NCBI GenBank assembly: GCA_964511535.1
Contig: CAZEFW010000002.1
Coordinates: 1 to 64,000, forward strand
Direction of reading: 5' to 3'
From: CAZCFB01 sp964511535
GTDB lineage: Bacteria > Myxococcota_A > Polyangia > GCA-2747355 > CAZCFB01
DNA length: 64,000 bases
The notes beneath the pieces were generated by a model. The model had not been told where the DNA came from. It saw only the letters and a list, made by a program, of their open reading frames with translations, and made no database searches. The position numbers and the translations under genes are program-made. Shown here one piece after another: positions 1 through 10,385 of the stretch. Each line of letters begins with the position of its first letter. Positions within the stretch are counted from its first letter, which is position 1.

Positions 1-3000
1 CCTGGCAAGGATGGCACCGTCCAGGTGCAAGTCTTTGGGATTGTTGTAGGGATGCATTGCGGCGCAACGCTGAAACAAATGCTTCCCAAATTCGTCCGTC
101 CATGCTGCTGGCCTATTATCTGGTGATCGCCAGTAGATGAAGAGGACCTCTTCCACGCTAAGCTTGTCTGCCTGCGCAGCCAGACCGTCGATGTCGCCGT
201 TGCGGAGCATAACGGTGGCATCAACCAGCGGGGCCGCCTCGCCGATATTTTCAGCGTCCAGCTTCATGGCCTTGTGCAAGACGTGCAGACCCTTTTCTAC
301 GACATCGGTTGGTGCAAACAGGGCCACCTCTTCCATGACGGCCTGCGCGGTTCGGCCAAGCCCCTTTGTGCCAATAAGACCCTCCAGCAGACCGACAGCA
401 ACCTCGTGATGTCCAAGATGTGCCAGGGATACCGCCACCCGGGCCTCTTGCGCCCGAGGCACCAAGGCCAACAGCCTGGCATAATGCTCCGGGCAGTGGT
501 GCATGATCCGAGCCACGGCCAGCGCCCTCTGGGAGACATTCTCGACCCACTCTTTGGGCTCTGGTGAGTGTTCCTCCAGTAATCGATGCAACCAGGTTTT
601 CGCCTCATCGCTGCAATCCCCCTGCTCGAACTGGTGCCACACCAACAGGAGCTTCCATTGCAGCACCAGGTCTGGATCCGCCTCGGAGGCCAGCGCCCAG
701 GCGCGCTGCATGTTCCCTCGCTTGAGCGCGTCCATGGGGCTTTCCTGGCGCATCTCCATCAGGGCGGCGGCGGCCCGGATGACCTGCTCGGCCGCCTGAC
801 CGGCGTGCTGCTCTGACAGGGCGCGGCCCAGCGCCGCGCGGACGGTCTCCATCTGCAGCGCGGGCAGCCAGGGGTAGGCCTCCTGCTGGGCCCGGGCGAA
901 AGCCTCGTCCCTGGCCAGGGCGTACAGGTCCTGGGGAGTCGTCGCGTGTTCCAGGTGGGCGGCCAGGTGGCGCAGGCTGTATCGGCGCAGATCCTCGGGC
1001 TGCTCTGGCCACGCCTTGCACCGCTGCACCAGCTGCTTTTCTGCCCAGATCGAGGTCTCGCGCGTTGCAGGCGCGCCTAACAGGTGCCGGCGGAAGCTGT
1101 CGTGGTACAGCGTCCAGCCCTGGGCGCCCCAGCCGGTTCGCTCCCAGCGCAGGGCTGCCTGGCCAAGCTCCAGCGCCTGTGTGAACAGCTCGGACCAGCG
1201 GTCACTGGTCCGGAGCAGGTGGTCCCCCAGCAGCGCCTCGATGGCCTGCTCGGTCAGGGGCTCGCGCGCCCGGGCCAGCAGGCAGAAGATCGGCGTGAGG
1301 ATGGACCCCAGGTCACCCACACGCGACCGGTTGAGCACCTCGTCGTAGTAAGCCGGCAGGCCCTCGGGCAGGCTATCCTCATCGCGTAGGCTCATGCGGC
1401 GGTCGACGAAGTCCTCCACCGCGATGCGGATGTAGAGCGGCAGCCCGCCGGATCGTTTCACCAACGTCTCCACAACCGGGTTGCTTCGGTCCGGGCGATC
1501 TCGGTCGAACAGCACATACTTCAGCCGGCCGAGGTGCTGGACCAACATGTTGCGTGTCTCGTCGGCGTCGAGCACCGGCAGGCCCTGGGCCAGGGCCTCC
1601 TGCGCGCCCTGCATGGCCCCGGCCGATGCAGGCTCCTCCCGGCTGGCGCAGAGCCAGACCACACCCGGCAGGGAGCTGCCCCGGATGATGTCCGCCAGCG
1701 ACGGGTCCAGCGCGAGGATCTCGTCAAGGCCATCCACCAACAGGATCACCTTCTTGTCGAGGGTTGCTGCCTGCTGTAGCAGCTGGCGAAAGTGGCACCG
1801 CAGGCCCTCCGGATCGGATGGGATCTCTTCCTCGTGATCCAGGGTGTCTGCAAGGCGGGTGCAAATCTGCTGTAGGAACCTGCCCACCGTGCAGGAGGCG
1901 CGGCCTGACCTGAAGAACCAGGGCAGGCAGAGTAAGCGGTCGGCGGCGCCTGCGAGGTTGCGCGCCAGAGCAGCCATGAGCGCTGACTTGCCAACCCCGG
2001 CCTTGCCCCTGAGCCATATAACACCACTCTCGCAGCCATTGAGGGTCTGCTTGAGGGACTCTAGCTGCGCGGCGCGCCCGACGAAGACTTCCTGCAGGTC
2101 CTCGCGCAGCGCGTCCTGATCCGGGTCGGCCGCCTGGCTCGCGCGGACACTTATCCGACGCCATGTGCCGAGGGGAAACAGGGCTTCGAATCGGTCCAGC
2201 GCGCGGCCGCGGTGCCGGGTCATGGGCGCCTCGCCGGACAGCGCTGTGTACTCGAGGAACCCGCCCCGGCCCACGCGGAAGTAGACCTGCGGGCAAACCT
2301 CGGCGGCGCGGCCGTCGGTAGGGCTCACTAGCTGCAAGGGGTGCAATAATAGCGTGGCGGTACCGTTGGCCAGGAACAGGTCTCCAGGCTGCGCCTCGGC
2401 TGGCATGGGTCCATCCCAGGCAGGGAAGCCGGAATCCATGGGCGCGCCAACAAGGTGGACAGGCGCCCCGGAGGCAGACATGCCAACGAGCGCCACCTCG
2501 GCCAGGATCGACATGGCCTTGAGAACCGGCTCGAATCCCTGGAGCATCTTCCGACACAGCCCCCCGGCGTCGGGCAAAAAGTTGCTGTGGACCACGCAGT
2601 TCCGCAGTGCCAGCAGCCCAGCCTCAGGGGGGGCATTGCCGGGCCCAAGGCATGGCGTGAGCACCTTGAGCGCGAAGACATCCAGCCCTGGGTGAAATGG
2701 CGCGCCACGGCGTCCGATGTCCCTGGCGGCGAGCTCCAGGACCTGCTTCCACAGCCCGAGGGTTGGCCGGGCCAGGCCCCTGGCCAGGGTGGCTTGCAGC
2801 GCCTTGGCAGGCCCGGGGTCGCGGGCCACCAGGTCGGCCAGCAATGCGCCGGCACAGTGGCGCGTGATCATCTCCGCAGCGTCGGTCAGGCGGTGCAGCC
2901 GTACATCGTCCCGCGTCTCCGAGTACAGCTCGGACAGTACCAGCGCCAGGGGAAAGGGAAGGCCCTCCAGGCCCGGGGGAATCACGGCGCGCTGCTGCTG

Positions 3001-3141
3001 CGTCGGCGGGGCGACCCGCGCTGCTACCGCCTCGGCAGCAAGCGTCACCGGCTCGGCGTGTTCGCCGCAGATCCAGAATCGGCCCACCCGGGCCATTATC
3101 CCCCCGCACTGCGGACACAGAATATCCTTCGGATGGTTCAT
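1..3141 (-). CDS. STAND-type P-loop NTPase with N-terminal zinc ribbon (3' end outside window)
   Basis: The frame is open from an ATG at 3141, preceded by an AGGGGG ribosome site, to the left edge: at least 1047 residues with no stop. Residues 9-30 carry a CPQCG...CGEH pattern that looks like a zinc ribbon. About 340 residues of unassigned, partly helical sequence follow. Walker A GKAGVGKS is at 379-386 and Walker B VILLVDGLDE near 465-474. A GGLPLYIRI motif near 566 and LYHDSFRRHL near 678 resemble the GxP and winged-helix landmarks of NACHT/AP-ATPase-like STAND proteins. The C-terminal third is helical and Leu/Ala-rich, as in TPR-like solenoids. The gene starts 24 bp after the TPR/barrel gene on the same strand. 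STAND proteins act as ligand-sensing switches, often in signalling or phage defence; the role here is unknown. The family call is firm, the role is not. Confidence 0.8.
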   Translation of the reverse strand, partial: MNHPKDILCPQCGGIMARVGRFWICGEHAEPVTLAAEAVAARVAPPTQQQRAVIPPGLEGLPFPLALVLSELYSETRDDVRLHRLTDAAEMITRHCAGALLADLVARDPGPAKALQATLARGLARPTLGLWKQVLELAARDIGRRGAPFHPGLDVFALKVLTPCLGPGNAPPEAGLLALRNCVVHSNFLPDAGGLCRKMLQGFEPVLKAMSILAEVALVGMSASGAPVHLVGAPMDSGFPAWDGPMPAEAQPGDLFLANGTATLLLHPLQLVSPTDGRAAEVCPQVYFRVGRGGFLEYTALSGEAPMTRHRGRALDRFEALFPLGTWRRISVRASQAADPDQDALREDLQEVFVGRAAQLESLKQTLNGCESGVIWLRGKAGVGKSALMAALARNLAGAADRLLCLPWFFRSGRASCTVGRFLQQICTRLADTLDHEEEIPSDPEGLRCHFRQLLQQAATLDKKVILLVDGLDEILALDPSLADIIRGSSLPGVVWLCASREEPASAGAMQGAQEALAQGLPVLDADETRNMLVQHLGRLKYVLFDRDRPDRSNPVVETLVKRSGGLPLYIRIAVEDFVDRRMSLRDEDSLPEGLPAYYDEVLNRSRVGDLGSILTPIFCLLARAREPLTEQAIEALLGDHLLRTSDRWSELFTQALELGQAALRWERTGWGAQGWTLYHDSFRRHLLGAPATRETSIWAEKQLVQRCKAWPEQPEDLRRYSLRHLAAHLEHATTPQDLYALARDEAFARAQQEAYPWLPALQMETVRAALGRALSEQHAGQAAEQVIRAAAALMEMRQESPMDALKRGNMQRAWALASEADPDLVLQWKLLLVWHQFEQGDCSDEAKTWLHRLLEEHSPEPKEWVENVSQRALAVARIMHHCPEHYARLLALVPRAQEARVAVSLAHLGHHEVAVGLLEGLIGTKGLGRTAQAVMEEVALFAPTDVVEKGLHVLHKAMKLDAENIGEAAPLVDATVMLRNGDIDGLAAQADKLSVEEVLFIYWRSPDNRPAAWTDEFGKHLFQRCAAMHPYNNPKDLHLDGAILAR

Positions 3142-3165
3142 GCCTGGTCCCCCTTTGGACCGTCC

Positions 3166-4290
3166 CTACAAGAAGTGGAACGACCCCTCCGCGCCCAGGG
3201 AGATCATGCTCGGCAGGCTGCCCTTGAAGTCGGGGTCCATGTCGGCGGCGTCGAGGCAGCCGCTGCTGTCGCACACGCTGGTCCAGAACCCGGCCTTGTA
3301 GCTCAGCACGCCGCCCACGGAGATCCAGCTGTTGACGAAGACATGCACCCCCATGCTGAGGTGCAGCGTGGCGCCGTAGTAGTTCCAGGTGTTGTTGGGG
3401 ATGTTCACGGTGACCTGGCCGTAGCCCACGCCGAGGCCGATGAAGGGATCGAAGCGAGACCACTCCATGAACAGCGCCAGGGGCCAGAACTCCGCGAGGC
3501 CGGCGGCCTCGAAGAAGAACGCGCTGTCCGGGTTGATCGACGAGTAGGGGGAGCTGACGCCCAGGGCGGACCAGGTCATGCGCATGCCGTAGGAGAGGAA
3601 GTCCAGGGGCCGGTGCTCCACGCCGACGCCCACCGCGACGCTGGGGGAGAAGTCGAACAGCAGGTTGTTGCTCTTGTCTCGCTGGTCCGATGAGAGCGAC
3701 CCGAAGCCGATGGAGGCGTAGACCGACAGGCCCTCACGGTTGTACACGCTCGCCACTGGCGCCGTCTTTCCGGGCGTCTCGCCCGGCTCCGCGCCCGGGC
3801 CCGGCTTCGCTGGGACGGGCTTGGCTGGCTGCTGCCCTGGCTCGTCCGACTCGTCCTCCTTCTTCAGCTTCGCCTCGAGCTCGGCGATCTTCTTCTCCAC
3901 CTTGGGCCGGGCCTTGCTGTCCGGCTCCTCCGCCAGGAACCGCTTCAGGGTGTCCAGCGCGTCCTCCGGCCGCCCGAGTTTCTGCTGGCACAGGGCGATG
4001 TTGTAGAGCATCACCGGGTGGGGATCGATGCCGTAAGCCTCCTCGAACCCGGCCAGCGCGTCCTTGTACTTCTTCTCCTTGAACGCCGCGCGAGCGGCCT
4101 TGAAGGAGGCCTTGGCGCGCGTCTTGGCGTCTTGATCCTGGGCCTCGCTCCCGGCTGCCTCACCCTCGGGGGCCTTCTCCTCGGCCGCCTTCTCCCCTTC
4201 GGGCTGGGTCGCCCCCGCGGCGTGGGCCAGGTGTGGAGCCGGCAGGGCGAGCGCCACGGTCATGGTCAGACTGGCGAGCAGGTTGCGCAT
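3166..4290 (-). CDS. Exported TPR protein with C-terminal barrel-like domain
   Basis: 374 residues. A signal peptide (residues 1-24, cleavage near AHAA) is followed by a charged Glu/Ala linker. Residues 60-135 form two TPR-like repeats (AFKEKKYKDALAGFEEAY, then LGRPEDALDTLKRF) and end in a Lys/Glu coiled segment. A Pro-rich linker precedes residues 190-374, which alternate aromatic and glycine-rich strands and end in SFHFL, a terminal aromatic strand typical of outer-membrane beta-barrels. TPR plus small barrel is a common Myxococcota architecture for envelope proteins. The substrate or partner is unknown. The gene is divergent from the acyl-CoA dehydrogenase gene across 104 bp and may share a transcript with the STAND gene behind it. 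Confidence 0.8.
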   Translation of the reverse strand: MRNLLASLTMTVALALPAPHLAHAAGATQPEGEKAAEEKAPEGEAAGSEAQDQDAKTRAKASFKAARAAFKEKKYKDALAGFEEAYGIDPHPVMLYNIALCQQKLGRPEDALDTLKRFLAEEPDSKARPKVEKKIAELEAKLKKEDESDEPGQQPAKPVPAKPGPGAEPGETPGKTAPVASVYNREGLSVYASIGFGSLSSDQRDKSNNLLFDFSPSVAVGVGVEHRPLDFLSYGMRMTWSALGVSSPYSSINPDSAFFFEAAGLAEFWPLALFMEWSRFDPFIGLGVGYGQVTVNIPNNTWNYYGATLHLSMGVHVFVNSWISVGGVLSYKAGFWTSVCDSSGCLDAADMDPDFKGSLPSMISLGAEGSFHFL

Positions 4291-4394
4291 GAGCTTTCCT
4301 CGTTTTTCCGGATCGTAGCAGTTCTGAAGTGTGCCACGCCGGTGATCGGTGTCACAACTTTGTGTGAGACCGCCCGGTGGGCTAGTTTGTTCAT
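4291..4394. promoter_or_regulatory. Divergent intergenic region, probable promoters
   Basis: 104 bp between two divergent genes, more AT-rich than the surroundings. It contains an imperfect inverted repeat around 4350-4365 (TCACA, spacer, TGTGTGA) that could be an operator. No convincing -35/-10 pair can be assigned by eye. Confidence 0.3.
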
Positions 4395-6032
4395 GTGAGG
4401 CCGCCGCTCTTCGACATCCCCCGCACGGTCAGGACCTACGGCCACTACTTCGACGTGCACGCCGATGTGCTCGATGAGCTGCTGGTCTCGGTGGACCGCT
4501 GCCTGACCCGGGTGCTGCCGCCGGAGGTCTCCGCGAGGGTGGACCGCGAGGGCTCCACCCTCGAGCGTGGGCCGGACGGCCGCCTGCGCGTGCGGCGCCA
4601 CCCCGACATCGAGGCCGCGCGCCTCGCCCTGGCAGAGCTCGGCTGCTTCCGCATCTTCTTGCCCGAGGACGTGGGCGGCTTCGGCCTGCCGCTCGGCGTC
4701 TACTACCTGGCGGTGCAGCTCATCTCGGCCCATGACACCTCCCTGGCGCTCATCTTCCTGGTGCACGGCAACGCCATGTACGGCCTGCACCGCTACGGCA
4801 CGGCAGCCCAGCGCGCCCGCTACCTCCCCGCCCTGACCGCCGGCGATCAGCTCGCCACTGTGGCCTTCACCGAGCCGCGGGCTGGCTCCGACGCGGGGCT
4901 GATCCGCACCCGCGCGCGGCGGGACGGCGACAGCTGGGTGCTCGACGGAGACAAGCTGTTCATCACCAACGGCGGCGACGCGGATCTGCTCATCACCACC
5001 GCCCGCACCGGCCCCCTGGAGCGAGACATCGACGGCGTGAGCGCGTTCATCCTGGAGCGCGAGGCCGACGGCGTCGAGGTGCTCGGCCTGGAGGACAAGA
5101 CCGGCCTCGGCGGCTCGCCCACCGCGGCCCTGGCATACAACGCGCTGCGGATCCCTGCCGACCGCATGCTGCACCGGGAAGGGAAGGGGGGCGTGGTGGC
5201 GTTCGCCGGGGTGGGCATGACCCGGGTGAACATCGCCGCCCAGGCCCTCGGAATCGCCAAGCGCGCGTTCGGCGCGGCGGTGTCCTTCGCCCGCGACCGG
5301 GTCCAGGGCGGGCGCCGCATCCTGGAGCATGACGCCGTGCTGGAGCGGCTGAGCTCCGTGGCCTTCACCATCAGCGCCATGGAGAACCTGATCTGCCTCG
5401 ACTCGGCCCTCGAGGCGCAGGGCCAGTGGCATGTACTGGAGATGTCGATCTGCAAGTACCACGCGAGCGAGGCGCTCCAGCCCCTGACCAGCCGCGCCAT
5501 CAACGTCTTCGGCGGCTACGGCGTGTGCCGCGAGTATGTCGTGGAGCGGTGCCGGCGCGAGGCCGTGGCCCTGCCGCTCTACGGCGGCACCAGCGAGATC
5601 CAGTGGTTCATCATCGCCCGGGAGCTGCTCGGCGCCCTCGACGGCACCAGCCGCGCCGACTACCGCGCGCGTTGGGGGGACGCGTGCGCCGCGCTGCAGC
5701 AGCGGTGCGCCGCCGATCCCGCGCTCGCCCCCCTGGGCGAGGCCGTCGCCCGGGGCGACCGGCGCCTGTGGCGCTGTGTGCAGCAGGTGGCCGCGGCGGA
5801 GGCGCCGAGGGCCCCGCTTCACCGGCACCTCACCGAGATGTCGGTGGCGGTGACGGTGGCCCGGGCCATGGTCTGGCAGGGCGCCGCCGCCGACTCCAGC
5901 GCGCTGGATCGTCGCCTCGCGGAGTGGTCGGTGGAGCGGATGACCCGGGCGCTGGAGCGCCACGAGGGCGCGGTGCAGCAGGGGCGCACCCGCGCCGGGC
6001 TGAAACAAGAGCTGCGCGATCTCCTTGGCTAG
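4395..6032 (+). CDS. Acyl-CoA dehydrogenase family protein lacking the canonical catalytic Glu
   Basis: 545 residues, GTG start (the overlapping ATG at 4393 is followed at once by a stop). Acyl-CoA dehydrogenase hallmarks are present: FTEPRAGSDAG near 159, KLFITNGGDADL near 188, the C-terminal helical domain with RAINVFGGYG, and YGGTSEIQ at 396-403. In MCAD/SCAD-type enzymes the YEGT glutamate is the catalytic base; here it is Gly. The alternative base position used by isovaleryl-CoA and long-chain enzymes (ERL in the first helix of the C domain) reads TRV, so neither usual base is present. About 130 extra helical C-terminal residues follow the core. It could be an ACAD-fold enzyme with a different base or chemistry. 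FAD binding is likely; the substrate is unknown. Confidence 0.85.
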   Translation: MRPPLFDIPRTVRTYGHYFDVHADVLDELLVSVDRCLTRVLPPEVSARVDREGSTLERGPDGRLRVRRHPDIEAARLALAELGCFRIFLPEDVGGFGLPLGVYYLAVQLISAHDTSLALIFLVHGNAMYGLHRYGTAAQRARYLPALTAGDQLATVAFTEPRAGSDAGLIRTRARRDGDSWVLDGDKLFITNGGDADLLITTARTGPLERDIDGVSAFILEREADGVEVLGLEDKTGLGGSPTAALAYNALRIPADRMLHREGKGGVVAFAGVGMTRVNIAAQALGIAKRAFGAAVSFARDRVQGGRRILEHDAVLERLSSVAFTISAMENLICLDSALEAQGQWHVLEMSICKYHASEALQPLTSRAINVFGGYGVCREYVVERCRREAVALPLYGGTSEIQWFIIARELLGALDGTSRADYRARWGDACAALQQRCAADPALAPLGEAVARGDRRLWRCVQQVAAAEAPRAPLHRHLTEMSVAVTVARAMVWQGAAADSSALDRRLAEWSVERMTRALERHEGAVQQGRTRAGLKQELRDLLG

Positions 6033-6080
6033 AAGATTGCTGCCCTCTCCGCATCCGTGCCATCATCGCGGCCCTCTCAC

Positions 6081-8072
<1,992 letters not shown>

Positions 8073-8169
8073 GCGGGTTGGTGGTATGATCACCCTCAGG
8101 CAGCGGCCTCCAGGAGCCTGGCGGGGCATTGAGCCGAGCGCCAAGGGCTCTCAAGCACGAGGTTCAACG

Positions 8170-9516
8170 ATGTTCCATATAAAGCGTAGTGCGGTGGTAA
8201 CGGGCGCCCTGGCCCTGGCCCTGGCGTTCGCCCTCGGCGCCTGCGGTGAGCGTCGGGTCAAAAAGCAGGACGGCGGCGCGGTGGGCGACGGCGGCCAGGT
8301 GAAGCGAGACGGCCCCGCCACCGGCGGAGATGGCCCGCGGCGCGACGCGTTCCGCCCCTGGGAGATCGGGGCGCCGGATCGTGCCATTCGCAAGGACAAG
8401 CGCGTCCGGCCGGACCGCAAGCTGCCGCCGGATCGCTGGATCCCGCCCAAGGACGGCCCGGTCAAGCCGCCGAAAGATAGCGGCCCCAAGCCGTGCAACA
8501 AGATGGGGATCCCGTGCCAGACCGACAAGAACTGCTGCGGCGGCTACCTGTGCGCCAAGCTGTTCTCGGGGGCCAAGGTGTGCACCAAGAAGTGCACCCC
8601 CGATGACCCCAACACCAAGCTGGTCGTCGAGGACACCTGCCCCGGCTACCCCAACAGCTTCGTCTGCGCCAACATCGCCGCGCCGCCAGCCATCGTGCAT
8701 CGCTGCCTGCGCCGCTGCACCCCTGCCAAGGGCAAGAACCCCTGCCCGACGGGCCTGGCGTGCGACCCGCTCACCACCGTCATGACCAACAGCTCTGACA
8801 AGGCGGTGTGCGGCTGGCCCGCATGCAAGACGGGCAAGGACTGCCCGGTTCACCTGACCAAGCTCTGCTCGCCGCATTCGCCCGCGTGGCAGTGCCAGGG
8901 CATGCCCAAGGGGGTGTACTGCGCGCCGGTGTTCCTCAGCTCCTTCTCCGGGCGCTGCGCCTACGAGGGCGTCTGCGACATCAAGAGCGGGCTGTGCACG
9001 ACCCACAAGCTGGGCAAGAGCGCCGCCAAGGTGGGCGACCCGTGCACCGACGATCGCGACTGCGGCGGCAACATGGAGTGCCTGATGGAGGTGAGCACCT
9101 CCGGGGTCGCCTACTGGGCCAACGGCTACTGCTCAATCCGCGGCTGCGTCTTCTCCACCCTCAAGGAGCGCCAGTGTCCGTCCGGATCGGCCTGCTCTCG
9201 TAACCACTACGGCGGGCGCTGCCTCAAGACCTGCGACCTGAAGAAGGCGTCCAGCTGCCGCGGCTACGCCAAGGACAAGTACGGCGACTACGAGTGCCGC
9301 GCCTGGAGCAACTGGAAGGTCTCGCCGTCGCCAGTGTGCGAGGGCGGCTTCGTGGTGCCGTGCACCTCGTTCTCCGGCGGCTACACCGACTGCACCGTGC
9401 TCGGCCTGCAGGGCAACCCCACGGACATGCAGTGCCGCGACATCAAGACCGGCAAGAAGCTGAGCGCCAAGCACCCCAACGGCTACTGCCTGGACAACAC
9501 CGCCTCGGGCAAGTAG
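8170..9516 (+). CDS. Cysteine-rich lipoprotein, unknown function
   Basis: 448 residues from the ATG at 8170, chosen because it gives an intact lipoprotein signal (lipobox LGAC near residue 19) and has ACGAGG upstream; a longer in-frame start at 8086 would bury the signal. A linker of about 80 residues rich in Asp, Arg, Lys and Pro (PDR, PPKDGPVKPP) follows. From residue 110 onward there are more than 30 cysteines in spaced clusters (CQTDKNCCGGYLC, CTDDRDCGGNMEC), suggesting small disulfide-stabilised modules of the kind seen in Myxococcota surface proteins. Function not recognised. Confidence 0.8.
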   Translation: MFHIKRSAVVTGALALALAFALGACGERRVKKQDGGAVGDGGQVKRDGPATGGDGPRRDAFRPWEIGAPDRAIRKDKRVRPDRKLPPDRWIPPKDGPVKPPKDSGPKPCNKMGIPCQTDKNCCGGYLCAKLFSGAKVCTKKCTPDDPNTKLVVEDTCPGYPNSFVCANIAAPPAIVHRCLRRCTPAKGKNPCPTGLACDPLTTVMTNSSDKAVCGWPACKTGKDCPVHLTKLCSPHSPAWQCQGMPKGVYCAPVFLSSFSGRCAYEGVCDIKSGLCTTHKLGKSAAKVGDPCTDDRDCGGNMECLMEVSTSGVAYWANGYCSIRGCVFSTLKERQCPSGSACSRNHYGGRCLKTCDLKKASSCRGYAKDKYGDYECRAWSNWKVSPSPVCEGGFVVPCTSFSGGYTDCTVLGLQGNPTDMQCRDIKTGKKLSAKHPNGYCLDNTASGK

Positions 9517-9560
9517 CCCGCGCCGCGGCCACCGCAGGGCCGCGTGATAACCTGGTGTGC

Positions 9561-10382
9561 ATGAACCTGACCGATTTGAGACGACGACCCGCTGGCGTCG
9601 CCGGCTTGCTGCTGCTGGGAGCGATGGCCCTCAGCTGCTCCAGCGATCCGGAACCCGCGGGAGCGGATCTGGGCTTGCCCGACCGCGGCCCGGTGAGTCA
9701 GCAGCTCGACCTGCCCGTCTTCGACCTGGTGGGCGCTGACCTGCCAGGGGTGGACGCTGCTGCCCCGGCCCCGGACCTGTGGGCGGTTGACACCGCGCCG
9801 TCCAGCCAGCTTCGGGACCACTCGGTGAACCAGGCGTCGGCCACCAGCGCCGGAGGCGGGGTGGTGGTGCTGTCCACCCAGGCTCAGCAGAACGCCGCCG
9901 GGGCCTTCAACGGCAGCGGCACCGGCAACAAGGCGATCCTCGGCGTCGCGGGGTACGACGGCGTCAAGCTGGCCAGCCTGTCCGCCATCGAGGTGCAAGC
10001 GACCCGGCTCAAGGGAAAGGGCACGCACTACCTGAACCTGCTTGTGGACCTGACCTGCGCCGGCGGCGCGCTGAAGATCCTGGTTTATGACCAGCTGAAG
10101 ATCGGGACCAGCTCCTTCGACCTGAGCAAGGACAGCTTCAGGGTGGTGCGCAACCTCGACGGCAAGAACACGCCCCCCTGGCTGGGCGTCTCGTACACCC
10201 TCGCTCAGCTGACCAAGGATCATCCTGCGGCGTGCCTGCGGGACGCCGTGAGCCATGACAGCGGCATGCCGGCCGGCGTGAAGCTCTCCGCCCTGCTGGT
10301 GATCCTGGGTGACAGCATGAACCAAAGCGAACACCAGGTGAAGGTCACCTCGCTCAAGGTGGGCGGGGTGGTCATCCAGTAG
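9561..10382 (+). CDS. Lipoprotein, unknown function
   Basis: 273 residues from the ATG at 9561. The N-terminus is a lipoprotein signal (LLLLGAMALSC) followed by an Asp/Pro linker (PDRGP, PVFDLVGADLPGVDAAAPAPD). Residues 95-273 form one soluble domain with strand-like alternation and a carbohydrate-binding look (TRLKGKGTHYLNLLVDL, ending in VKVTSLKVGGVVIQ), but no family is recognised. It lies 44 bp after the Cys-rich lipoprotein on the same strand and is probably co-transcribed. It converges on the NHL gene with 3 bp between stops. Confidence 0.75.
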   Translation: MNLTDLRRRPAGVAGLLLLGAMALSCSSDPEPAGADLGLPDRGPVSQQLDLPVFDLVGADLPGVDAAAPAPDLWAVDTAPSSQLRDHSVNQASATSAGGGVVVLSTQAQQNAAGAFNGSGTGNKAILGVAGYDGVKLASLSAIEVQATRLKGKGTHYLNLLVDLTCAGGALKILVYDQLKIGTSSFDLSKDSFRVVRNLDGKNTPPWLGVSYTLAQLTKDHPAACLRDAVSHDSGMPAGVKLSALLVILGDSMNQSEHQVKVTSLKVGGVVIQ

Positions 10383-10385
10383 CGG

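Noticed and set aside
2455..3693. Long plus-strand open frame (about 412 codons) across the STAND gene
   Set aside because: Antisense to a frame with clear Walker motifs; its protein is Gln/His/Arg/Gly-rich low-complexity typical of GC-rich shadow frames.
4266..6008. Minus-strand 580-codon open frame
   Set aside because: Antisense to the acyl-CoA dehydrogenase homologue, His/Gly/Ala-rich shadow.
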